A stretch of DNA of 19,056 nucleotides from Nautiliaceae bacterium (lineage in GTDB: Bacteria > Campylobacterota > Campylobacteria > Campylobacterales > Nautiliaceae), in contig JALVUH010000171.1 in NCBI GenBank assembly GCA_027035735.1, forward strand, positions 1 through 19,056, written 5' to 3'. Positions 7,167 through 13,767 of this stretch are shown one piece after another. A program made the translations under genes and the position numbers. Under the pieces are notes generated by a model. That model was not told the DNA's origin, ran no database searches, and saw only the letters and a program-made list of their open reading frames with translations. Position 1 is the first letter of the stretch. Each line of letters begins with the position of its first letter.

Positions 7167-7952
7167 ATGATTAATGGATTTTATGATGCCGCAGGCGGTA
7201 TGGTCACACAATTTAATAAGCTAAATGTTATATCAAATAATTTAGCCAATGTAAATACTCCCGGTTTCAAACAAGATGATATAATTATCGGCGAATATGA
7301 AAGATTATTTAGCACAAAAAGAGATAAATTACCATTACAAAACAATACAAAACAGGCTGCTAAATTTTTAAATAGAAATTTAAACAAAGTACCTATTGTA
7401 GTAGCGGAATATACAAATTTTTCTATTGGAAATTTACAAAAAACATCCAATCCACTAGATGTAGCTCTAAAACAAAAAGACTCTTTTTTTGTAGTAGATT
7501 TTAATGGAGAAAAACTTACACGCGCTGGAAATTTTAATCTTGATTCAAATGGATATTTAGTTACAAAAGAGGGATATAAAGTTTTAGATGTAAATAATAA
7601 ACCTATTCAAATTCCATTAAATGCTTCAAAAATTGTAATTAATAATGATGGAGACATTTATGTAGATAATGAAAAAATAGCTAAACTTAAAGTTGTAAGT
7701 ATAGATAATTTACAAACTCTAAAAAAAATTGGAAATACAATGTGGCAGTTTAATCCAAATAGAGCAAAAGTTTTAAAAACAAACATAACTCTTCAAGGAT
7801 TTTTAGAAAAATCAAATGTAAATCCAATAACTGAAATGACAGGTCTTATTGAAACAAATAGACTTGTAGAAGAGTATCAAAAAGTTATGACTACATTTAT
7901 GGATGATTTAAATCAAGATGCAATAAATAAATTAGCAAGTATTAGAGCATAA
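7167..7952 (+). CDS. flgF: flagellar proximal-rod protein FlgF (FlgG2-like)
   Basis: A 261-residue rod protein of the flagellar basal body, exported by the flagellar type III apparatus. The N-terminal rod signature lies in LNVISNNLANVNTPGFKQDD (about 19-38). The central domain has PLDVALKQKDSFFVVDFNGE and the family repeat TRAGNFNLDSNGYLVTKEGY. The C-terminus has GFLEKSNVNPITEMTGLIE followed by the heptad-rich terminal helix used for rod packing. It has no cleavable signal peptide, as expected. AAAAGG at 7154-7159 is the ribosome site. A close paralogue (flgG) follows after 10 bases. The same pair is annotated flgG2-flgG in Campylobacter, so either symbol may be used. It is transcribed from the sigma-54 site upstream. 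Confidence 0.9.
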   Translation: MINGFYDAAGGMVTQFNKLNVISNNLANVNTPGFKQDDIIIGEYERLFSTKRDKLPLQNNTKQAAKFLNRNLNKVPIVVAEYTNFSIGNLQKTSNPLDVALKQKDSFFVVDFNGEKLTRAGNFNLDSNGYLVTKEGYKVLDVNNKPIQIPLNASKIVINNDGDIYVDNEKIAKLKVVSIDNLQTLKKIGNTMWQFNPNRAKVLKTNITLQGFLEKSNVNPITEMTGLIETNRLVEEYQKVMTTFMDDLNQDAINKLASIRA

Positions 7953-7962
7953 AGGAGAATAA

Positions 7963-8751
7963 ATGATTAGAAGTTTATATACAGCCGCAACAGGAATGTT
8001 AGCACAGCAAACACAAATTGATGTGGTTTCAAACAATATAGCAAATGTAAACACAATAGGATATAAAAAACAAAGAGCAGAATTTGCAGACCTTTTTTAT
8101 CAAACAATGGAATACGCTGGTACTTCAACTTCTTCAACTACACAATCCCCTACAGGTATAAGTGTAGGACTTGGAGTAAGACCTACAGCAATTACTAAAA
8201 TTTTTACTCAAGGAAATTTTAAAGAAACTCATAATAATTTAGACCTTGCAATCCAAGGAGATGGATTTTTCCAAATACAACTTCCAGATGGAAGAATTGC
8301 TTATACAAGAGATGGAGCTTTTAAACTTGATGCAAACGGAAACATAGTAACAAGTGATGGTTATAAACTTATTCCAAATATTACTCTACCAGCAGATACG
8401 GTTCAAATATCAATAGGAACTGATGGAACTGTTAGTATACTTGAAGCAGGTCAAACTCAAATGACTCAAATTGGTCAAATCCAACTTGCAAAATTTATAA
8501 ATCCAGCTGGACTTCATTCACTTGGAAGCAATCTTTATATTAATACATCAGCTTCAGGAGACCCTATTGTTGATGTTCCTGGCCAAAATGGACTTGGAGA
8601 AATTAGACAAGGTTTTCTTGAAATGAGCAATGTACAACTTGTAGATGAAATGACTGATTTAATTACAGGTCAAAGAGCATATGATGCCGCAAGTAAAGCA
8701 ATAGTTACAAGTGATGAAATGCTCCAAACTGTAAATAATCTAAAAAGATAA
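7963..8751 (+). CDS. flgG: flagellar distal-rod protein FlgG
   Basis: The distal rod subunit, 262 residues, the standard length. It starts MIRSLYTAATGMLAQQTQID and carries VVSNNIANVNTIGYKKQRAE, the rod/hook N-terminal motif. The FlgG-specific insert runs through TSSTTQSPTGISVGLGVRPT. The D1 segment NNLDLAIQGDGFFQIQLPDG and the repeat YTRDGAFKLDANGNIVTSDGY follow. The C-terminus GFLEMSNVQLVDEMTDLITGQRAYDAAS and the end VNNLKR are near-canonical. AGGAGAAT gives a strong ribosome site in the 10-base gap after flgF, so the two are one transcript. No further flagellar gene follows; leucine genes begin 107 bases later. Confidence 0.97.
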   Translation: MIRSLYTAATGMLAQQTQIDVVSNNIANVNTIGYKKQRAEFADLFYQTMEYAGTSTSSTTQSPTGISVGLGVRPTAITKIFTQGNFKETHNNLDLAIQGDGFFQIQLPDGRIAYTRDGAFKLDANGNIVTSDGYKLIPNITLPADTVQISIGTDGTVSILEAGQTQMTQIGQIQLAKFINPAGLHSLGSNLYINTSASGDPIVDVPGQNGLGEIRQGFLEMSNVQLVDEMTDLITGQRAYDAASKAIVTSDEMLQTVNNLKR

Positions 8752-8765
8752 TTTTTTTAAAAAAT

Positions 8766-8784
8766 TACACTCTTATTGAGTGTA
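8766..8784. terminator. stem-loop after flgG, possible terminator
   Basis: TACACTC, a TTATT loop and GAGTGTA form a perfect 7-bp stem with a 5-base loop, 14 bases past the flgG stop. On the plus strand only ATTTAAAC follows, a weak T tract. On the minus strand the stem is followed by AATTTTTTAA, a better one. It may therefore end flgFG transcripts imperfectly and block antisense transcripts coming from the leu side. Confidence 0.42.
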
Positions 8785-8820
8785 TTTAAACTCTCTCAAA
8801 AGCTCAATTTAACTAATTAA

Positions 8821-8844
8821 TTTTTTTTTGTTAAAATTCAAAAC
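8821..8844 (+). promoter_or_regulatory. probable promoter of the leuD-led operon
   Basis: A TAAAAT box at 8832-8837 (five of six to TATAAT) follows a run of nine T at 8821-8829, the T-rich upstream element usual in this phylum. The predicted start, near 8844, gives a leader of about 15 bases holding AAAAGGA before the leuD ATG. TTTAAC at 8808-8813 and GTTAAA at 8830-8835 form a short inverted repeat around the T run, which may be chance. Confidence 0.4.
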
Positions 8845-8858
8845 AAAAAAGGATTTTA

Positions 8859-9368
8859 ATGAATATTATTACAGGTAGAGTTTGGAAATTTGGAGACAAT
8901 ATTGATACAGACTTAATAATTCCAGCAAGATATCTAAACACTTCAGACCCACATGAACTTGCAAAACATGTAATGGAAGACGCTGACCCAGAATTTCCTA
9001 GTAAAGTTAGACCAGGAGATATCATTGTAGCTGGTTATAACTTTGGAAGTGGAAGTAGTAGAGAGCATGCTCCAATTGCACTAAAAGCTGCTGGAATTGC
9101 TGCTGTAATTGCAAAAAGTTTCGCAAGAATTTTTTATAGAAATAGTTTTAATATGGGACTTCCTATTTTTGAACTACTTGAGAGTGATGAAATTAATGAA
9201 GGTGATTTAGTAAAAATAGATTTAGATAAAGGTATTATTCATAATGTAGATACAGGTAAAGAGTATAAATTTGCACCTATTCCTCCTTTTATGCAAGAGC
9301 TTATAGCAGCAGGCGGACTTATAAATTATGCAAAAGAAATTTTAAAGGAAAATAATGAAAAATTATAA
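8859..9368 (+). CDS. leuD: 3-isopropylmalate dehydratase small subunit
   Basis: LeuD is the swivelling small subunit that works with the LeuC iron-sulfur subunit to isomerise 2- to 3-isopropylmalate in leucine synthesis. It is the short form of 169 residues. The FGDNIDTDLIIPARYL segment (11-26) and NFGSGSSREHAP (61-72), which binds substrate, are clear. AARIFYRN-type and NMGLP segments follow (KSFARIFYRNSFNMGLP). This compact type also occurs in archaea and can belong to related aconitase-like enzymes; the adjacent leuB supports leucine synthesis. leuC is not in the window. The last 14 bases overlap leuB. Confidence 0.94.
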   Translation: MNIITGRVWKFGDNIDTDLIIPARYLNTSDPHELAKHVMEDADPEFPSKVRPGDIIVAGYNFGSGSSREHAPIALKAAGIAAVIAKSFARIFYRNSFNMGLPIFELLESDEINEGDLVKIDLDKGIIHNVDTGKEYKFAPIPPFMQELIAAGGLINYAKEILKENNEKL

Positions 9369-10419
9369 AATAGCCGTACTTAAAGGCGATGGTATCGGAC
9401 CAGAAATTGTTAATGAAGCTATAAAAGTTCTTGATGCAGTAGCTGACAAAGAAGGGTTTAATCTTGAATATAATGAATATCTAATTGGTGGAAGTGCAGT
9501 TGATGTATTTGATAATCCATGTCCAGATGAAACTATCAAAGGATGTTTAAATTCTGATGCAGTTCTTTTTGGCTCAATCGGAGGTCCTAAATGGGATAAT
9601 TTACCAAAAGAAAAAAGACCTGAGACAGGACTTTTGAAGCTCAGAAAATCTCTTGGACTTTTTGCAAATATTCGTCCTGCTATTATTTTTGATGAACTTG
9701 TAAATGCTTCTACTCTAAAACCTGAAGTTATTAAAGGGGTTGATTTAGAAGTTGTTAGAGAACTTACAGGTGGAATATATTTTGGAGAACCAAGAGAAAA
9801 AACAGAAAATGTAGCATTTAATACAATGATTTATACAAGAGAAGAAATTGAAAGAATCGCAGAAGTTGCTTTTGAAGAAGCTATGAAAAGAAAAAGAAAA
9901 GTAACATCAGTTGATAAAGCAAATGTGTTAGAAGTTAGTGAGCTTTGGAGAGAAGTAGTAGAAGAAGTACATAAAAGATATCCTTTAGTTGAACTTGAAC
10001 ATATGTATGTAGATAATGCCGCAATGCAACTTATTAGAAATCCTAAACAATTTGATGTAATTTTAACTGGAAATATTTTTGGGGATATTTTAAGTGATGA
10101 AGCAAGTATGATTGTAGGAAGTATAGGACTTCTTCCAAGTGCAAGTATTGGTGGGAAAGTAGGACTTTTTGAACCAATTCATGGAAGTGCTCCAGATATT
10201 GCAGGACAAGGCATAGCAAATCCTATTGCTACAATTTTAAGTGCCGCTATGATGCTAAATTTCCTAGGCGAAGAAAATGGAGCAAAAAGAATCCAAAATG
10301 CAATAAAAGAAGTTTTAGCTAAAGGCTATAGAACAAAAGATATAGCTTCATTTGATGCAAAAGAAGTAGTTACAACAGAAGAGATGGGAAGTTTAATAGC
10401 AGAACATGCCTCTAAGTAA
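9355..10419 (+). CDS. leuB: 3-isopropylmalate dehydrogenase
   Basis: LeuB oxidises and decarboxylates 3-isopropylmalate with NAD+, giving the leucine precursor ketoisocaproate. At 354 residues it has normal length. Start KIAVLKGDGIGPEI (5-18) is the family hallmark. Substrate residues correspond to R97, R107 and R135 (VVRELTGG), catalytic Y142 (IYFGEP) and K188 (VTSVDKANVLE), and the metal aspartates D220, D244 and D248 (GNIFGDILSDEAS). The late HGSAPDIAGQGIANP loop binds NAD. AAAGGAA lies 4 bases before the ATG inside leuD, so the pair is coupled. Its last 14 bases overlap the next small gene. Confidence 0.97.
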   Translation: MKNYKIAVLKGDGIGPEIVNEAIKVLDAVADKEGFNLEYNEYLIGGSAVDVFDNPCPDETIKGCLNSDAVLFGSIGGPKWDNLPKEKRPETGLLKLRKSLGLFANIRPAIIFDELVNASTLKPEVIKGVDLEVVRELTGGIYFGEPREKTENVAFNTMIYTREEIERIAEVAFEEAMKRKRKVTSVDKANVLEVSELWREVVEEVHKRYPLVELEHMYVDNAAMQLIRNPKQFDVILTGNIFGDILSDEASMIVGSIGLLPSASIGGKVGLFEPIHGSAPDIAGQGIANPIATILSAAMMLNFLGEENGAKRIQNAIKEVLAKGYRTKDIASFDAKEVVTTEEMGSLIAEHASK

Positions 10420-10654
10420 AACTTATGCAGAAATTTTAGCATCTCAAGGCTTCAAATCTGAAGCCATTGAGGTTTATGAAAAGTTGCTTTTAAAAAATCC
10501 AAATGATAAAGAGATAATAGAAGCATTAAATCGTCTAAAAAAAAGAAAAAGATTTAATGGCGTAAATATATTAAAACTAAAAGAATTTGATGAAATTAAT
10601 CAAAAAAACAGATATGAATTTGAAAAATGGTTGAAAGAATTAAAATGGACTTAA
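10406..10654 (+). CDS. small TPR-like protein following leuB
   Basis: An 82-residue protein. Its first 45 residues form one clear tetratricopeptide-type helix pair: TYAEILASQGFKSEAIEVYEKLLLKNPNDKEI has the expected A, G, A and Y/P positions. It is followed by a highly basic stretch (NRLKKRKRF) and a helical tail ending in ELKWT. A single TPR suggests a small scaffold or partner protein. I cannot name a function. It overlaps leuB by 14 bases and the next ORF by about 10, so it is almost certainly translated as part of this operon. There is no signal peptide or membrane segment. Confidence 0.75.
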   Translation: MPLSKTYAEILASQGFKSEAIEVYEKLLLKNPNDKEIIEALNRLKKRKRFNGVNILKLKEFDEINQKNRYEFEKWLKELKWT

Positions 10655-10893
10655 AAGATACAATTTTAGAAACACTACAAGAAATAGATCAAGATGAAAT
10701 AGTAGAACAAATTACAAATGAAAAAAAAGAGTGTGATGAAGAATTCTTAAAGCATTTAAGAGAGAGACTTTTGATTTTATTTGATGGACTTCAATCTCCA
10801 AATACCCAAAATCTTGAAATAAAACTTGATGTAACATTAAACTTTTTAGAATATATCCTTGCTAAAATAGAAGAAAAACTACAACATAAATGA
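10645..10893 (+). CDS. CiaD-like small coiled protein ahead of cca
   Basis: A short acidic, helical protein of 82 residues from the ATG at 10645. That start has GAAAG at a 7-base spacing and gives MDLKDTILETLQEID. An ATG at 10627 would add six residues but lacks a ribosome site. The C-terminal half, LKHLRERLLILFDGLQSP and then LNFLEYILAKIEEKL, looks like a conserved family block. From memory, in Campylobacter jejuni the gene just before cca and purU is Cj0788, which encodes CiaD, a protein described as a secreted invasion effector. Position and this block suggest the present gene is a member of that family. The identification is inferred. It overlaps cca by ATGA. A role outside pathogens is unknown. 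Confidence 0.6.
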   Translation: MDLKDTILETLQEIDQDEIVEQITNEKKECDEEFLKHLRERLLILFDGLQSPNTQNLEIKLDVTLNFLEYILAKIEEKLQHK

Positions 10894-11960
10894 AAGATTT
10901 AGAATTTTTAAAAGAGTTTTTTGCTCCCTATACTAAAAGAGTCTATTTAGTTGGTGGATGTGTTAGAGATGAAATTTTAGGTAGAGTTCCAAGAGAATTT
11001 GATATAGAAGTTTATGATATTACTCCTCAAAAATTTGATGAATTGATGCAAAAACTTGGAGCAAAAGGTGTAGGAAAGAGCTTTTTTGTTTATAAATGGA
11101 AAAACTTTGATATCTCACTCCCTAGAATTGAAAATAAAACAGGATATGGTCACAGAGGATTTAGCGTAAAAATAACTCAAGATGAAAAAGAAGCTTCAAA
11201 AAGGCGCGATTTCACAATGAATGCTTTAATGAAAAATATATATACAGGTAAAATTTTAGATTTTTGGGGAGGAATTAAAGATATTCAAAATAAAATAATT
11301 CGTCATATTGATGATAAAACATTTGTTGAAGATTCTCTAAGAGTTCTTAGAGCTATGCAGTTTAGTTCCCGTCTTAAATTTAAAGTAGCAAAAAAGACAA
11401 TTAAGCTTTGTCAAAGTATAGATTTAAGCGATTTAAGCAAAGATAGGATATATATGGAATTTGAGAAAATGTTTAAAAGTAATTATTTATATTATGGGTT
11501 TTATTATTTTATAATTTTAGGAATTGCTAAGAAATTATTTAATTTAGAATTTAATTGCAAAGAATTTTTCTGTCTATCAAAAATTTATAAAAAAAATCCA
11601 CTTGAGAGTTACTTTTTTTATCATCTAAAAAATCTAAAACATTTACCTTTAAAAAAAATAACAAATTCACTTAATATACCAAAAAGTTTAATTAGAGAAA
11701 TAAATACAAAAAAAGCTCCAAAAAAAATCTCTAATAGATTTCTTTATGCACTTAGCTTGAAATATCCTCTAAAAACTTTTAGTCTACTTAATTTTAATTG
11801 CTGTGAAGAATGGATAAAAGAGAATAATTTATGGGAGAGAAAATATAAGCCAAAATATATTGACCCTAAAAATCCAAGAATCTCAATTCTTAGAGAAATT
11901 AAGAGTTATGATATAATTTTTCTCAAAAAGAATTTTGATATTTGTAAAGGAAATAAATGA
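10890..11960 (+). CDS. cca: class II CCA-adding-type tRNA nucleotidyltransferase
   Basis: This enzyme adds or repairs the 3' CCA of tRNAs. The head domain has YLVGGCVRDEILGR (19-32), the catalytic carboxylate segment REFDIEVYD (35-43), the motif B block RRDFTMNAL (105-113) and motif C with EDSLRVLRAMQFSSRLKF (147-164). A motif E-like SKDRIYMEFEKMF follows. The GG-N-Dh[DE]h superfamily pattern can be read with D38 and E40. In most relatives the position of E36 is aspartate. After about residue 230 the helical tail is poorly conserved and no HD phosphohydrolase domain is visible; total length is 356. The sequence does not tell CCA-, CC- or poly(A)-adding activity apart. It overlaps both neighbours by 4 bases. 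The cca-purU order is shared with Campylobacter. Confidence 0.88.
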   Translation: MKDLEFLKEFFAPYTKRVYLVGGCVRDEILGRVPREFDIEVYDITPQKFDELMQKLGAKGVGKSFFVYKWKNFDISLPRIENKTGYGHRGFSVKITQDEKEASKRRDFTMNALMKNIYTGKILDFWGGIKDIQNKIIRHIDDKTFVEDSLRVLRAMQFSSRLKFKVAKKTIKLCQSIDLSDLSKDRIYMEFEKMFKSNYLYYGFYYFIILGIAKKLFNLEFNCKEFFCLSKIYKKNPLESYFFYHLKNLKHLPLKKITNSLNIPKSLIREINTKKAPKKISNRFLYALSLKYPLKTFSLLNFNCCEEWIKENNLWERKYKPKYIDPKNPRISILREIKSYDIIFLKKNFDICKGNK

Positions 11961-12784
11961 AATATACTCTTTTAATTGATTGTGATGACAAAAAAGGTCT
12001 TGTATATAAAATTTCAAAAGTTTTGTATGAAAATGATTTTAATATAGAAACTCAACAAGAGTTTGTAGATAAAGAAAATAATAAATTTTTTTTTCGTGCA
12101 GTTATAGCAGGTGAAATTGATAAAGATAAATTAAAAGAAGAAATATTAAAAGAAGTTCCTTGTGCAAATATCAGAATTTATAAAAAAAGAAAAAAAAGAC
12201 TATTTTTAATGGCTACAAAAGAAGCTCATGCTCTAGGAGATATTTTAATTAAACAATATAGTGGTGATTTGGATGTAGAAATTTTAGGAGTTATTGCAAA
12301 TAGAAAAAATCTTCAAGATTTAGTAGAAAAATTTGATATTCCTTTTTATTATATTCCAGCTGAGAATAAAAGTAGGATTGAACATGAAAATGAAATGCTA
12401 AAAATAATAGAACCTCTAAATCCTGATTTTATAATTTTGGCTAAATTTATGAGAATATTAACTCCAAATTTTGTAGAAAAATTTCCAAATAAAATAATTA
12501 ATATTCATCACTCATTCCTTCCAGCTTTTATTGGAGCAAATCCGTACAAACAAGCATACGATAGAGGAGTAAAAATAATTGGAGCAACAGCTCATTTTGT
12601 AAATAATAATCTTGATGATGGACCAATAATTGAACAAGATGTTATTAGAGTGTCCCATGAAATGAGCTGGGAAGAGATGAGATTACAAGGTAGAGATATA
12701 GAAAAAATAGTCCTAAGCCGAGCTATAAAACTTGCAATAGAAGATAGAATTTTTGTATATGCAAATAAGACTATCATATTATGA
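11957..12784 (+). CDS. purU: formyltetrahydrofolate deformylase
   Basis: PurU hydrolyses 10-formyl-THF to THF and formate, balancing one-carbon units and supplying formate. An ACT regulatory domain (about 1-75, YTLLIDCDDKKGLVYKIS) precedes the formyltransferase-fold catalytic domain (about 80-275). The catalytic triad of the PurN/PurU fold is visible: N182 and H184 in INIHHSFLPAF, and D220 in NNLDDGPIIEQ. FIGANPYKQAYDRGVKIIGATAHF is typical of PurU. At 275 residues the length is normal. The ATG overlaps the cca stop and the stop overlaps the ATG of a 42-codon ORF. Confidence 0.95.
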   Translation: MKYTLLIDCDDKKGLVYKISKVLYENDFNIETQQEFVDKENNKFFFRAVIAGEIDKDKLKEEILKEVPCANIRIYKKRKKRLFLMATKEAHALGDILIKQYSGDLDVEILGVIANRKNLQDLVEKFDIPFYYIPAENKSRIEHENEMLKIIEPLNPDFIILAKFMRILTPNFVEKFPNKIINIHHSFLPAFIGANPYKQAYDRGVKIIGATAHFVNNNLDDGPIIEQDVIRVSHEMSWEEMRLQGRDIEKIVLSRAIKLAIEDRIFVYANKTIIL

Positions 12785-12909
12785 AAAAAAACATTTTAGA
12801 TATAAAACAAGAAATTTTAAAAAACAGATTAAAAGAAATATTATCTAAAAATCCAAAAAAAGTAGCAAAAATCTTATCTTTTCTAACAAAAAGGCAAAAA
12901 AATGTTTAA
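12781..12909 (+). CDS. possible 42-aa basic protein coupled to purU and trmL
   Basis: A short ORF starts at the ATGA overlap with the purU stop and ends 8 bases inside trmL. Its translation begins MKKNILDIKQEILKNRL and continues through KNPKKVAKILSFLTKRQKNV. It is lysine-rich and predicted to be helical, with regular leucine/isoleucine spacing. The overlap with both neighbours, an uninterrupted frame through the whole 117-base gap between purU and trmL, and the absence of another role for the gap support a real gene. Composition is close to random AT-rich sequence and I recognise no family, so it could also be a coupling leader for trmL, whose AAGG ribosome site lies inside it. Confidence 0.5.
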   Translation: MKKNILDIKQEILKNRLKEILSKNPKKVAKILSFLTKRQKNV

Positions 12910-13369
12910 TATAGTACTTTTCTCTCCTCAAATTCCTCCAAATACAGGCAATATAGGAAGACTTTGTGTAAATGCAGGCGCTACTTTGCATCTAGTTAAA
13001 CCTCTTGGATTTGATATAAGCGAAAAGGCAGTAAAAAGAGCTGGGCTTGATTATTGGGATAAATTAGATTTAGTTGTTTGGGATAGTGTTGAAGAATTCT
13101 TAAAGAAAAATGATACTTCAAAAATGCACTTTGCTACTACAAAAACAAACAAACCTTATTTTCAAACAAAATTCAATCCAGGAGACTTTATTATTTTTGG
13201 AAGTGAAACTAAAGGTATTGATGAGGAAATTTTAAACAAATACAAAAATCAATGCATTACTATTCCTATGACAAAAAAAGGAAGAAGCTTAAATCTCGCA
13301 GTAAGTACAGGAATTATTCTTTATGAAGCAATTAGACAAAATTTTGAAATATTTGACATAAATCAATGA
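12902..13369 (+). CDS. trmL: tRNA (cytidine/uridine-34 2'-O)-methyltransferase
   Basis: TrmL is a SPOUT-class methyltransferase that methylates the wobble ribose of certain leucine tRNAs using S-adenosylmethionine. At 155 residues it has the minimal single-domain size. The three SPOUT blocks are present: NTGNIGR (14-20), FGSETKG (99-105) and the trefoil-knot region IPMTKKGRSLNLAVSTGI (121-138). AAGG lies 7 bases before the ATG. It closes the overlapping leuD-to-trmL chain. Together with cca it gives this stretch a tRNA-maturation theme. Confidence 0.94.
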   Translation: MFNIVLFSPQIPPNTGNIGRLCVNAGATLHLVKPLGFDISEKAVKRAGLDYWDKLDLVVWDSVEEFLKKNDTSKMHFATTKTNKPYFQTKFNPGDFIIFGSETKGIDEEILNKYKNQCITIPMTKKGRSLNLAVSTGIILYEAIRQNFEIFDINQ

Positions 13370-13396
13370 TTTATCATTAATATTAAGTTATCATTA
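13353..13396 (+). promoter_or_regulatory. promoter with operator-like repeats before the YgbA-family gene
   Basis: A consensus TTGACA (13353-13358, within the trmL end) is followed after 20 bases by TAATAT (13379-13384); ATTAAT at 17 bases is an alternative. Between the boxes lies a perfect palindrome AATGATTTATCATT (13365-13378). Its right half recurs downstream: TTATCATTA occurs at 13371-13379 and again at 13388-13396, 17 bases apart. This is the placement of a repressor operator. The regulator is unknown; the site does not match the FNR/NssR-type consensus I know. Confidence 0.42.
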
Positions 13397-13413
13397 GAAA
13401 AAAAAGGAAATAA

Positions 13414-13767
13414 ATGACCTTTGAGAAATTTGAATCGGAAGTAAAAACATTAGAAAAATTTTTTCCTATATATTGTAATGATAAACATACTAATCAAATA
13501 GAAAAAGAATATATTGTTCCATTTGAAGATAAAAAAATAGAGTTTAAAATAACTCTTTGTGAAGATTGTCATGAACTTTTAAGATATGCAATAAATCGTC
13601 TTCAAGAATGTCCAAATGATCCAAAACCAAGATGTAGAAAATGTCCAAATCCATGTTATGAAAAAGATAAATTCAAACAAATGGCAAAAATGATGAGATA
13701 TTCTGGAATGAAACTAGGACTTACAAAAGCCGCAAAAAGAATTAAAAAAATATTTAAAAAGAGTTAA
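13414..13767 (+). CDS. YgbA-family cysteine-rich protein (nitrous-oxide-stimulated promoter family)
   Basis: A 117-residue protein with the YgbA_NO family pattern. It has an early IYC...H (C21, H25), then TLCEDCHELLRYAINRLQEC (C49, C52, H53, C66), then CRKCPNPCY (C74, C77, C81) and KMMRYSG. Nine Cys/His residues in such spacing suggest a zinc or iron-sulfur site. E. coli YgbA is induced by nitrosative stress through NsrR, and its exact biochemistry is unclear to me. In a nitrate-reducing vent bacterium a link to NO or hydroxylamine is plausible but inferred. The tail is strongly basic (KAAKRIKKIFKKS). AAGGAAAT gives the ribosome site. Its last 14 bases overlap the 3' end of convergent holA. 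Confidence 0.85.
   Translation: MTFEKFESEVKTLEKFFPIYCNDKHTNQIEKEYIVPFEDKKIEFKITLCEDCHELLRYAINRLQECPNDPKPRCRKCPNPCYEKDKFKQMAKMMRYSGMKLGLTKAAKRIKKIFKKS

Noticed and set aside
7181..7450. Minus-strand frame opposite flgF
   Set aside because: It is antisense to a clear rod gene, with no ribosome site and no recognisable domain.
8808..8835. TTTAAC...GTTAAA inverted repeat before leuD
   Set aside because: The arms are only 6 bases in AT-rich DNA with a 16-base spacer; it is easily due to chance and spans a promoter T run.
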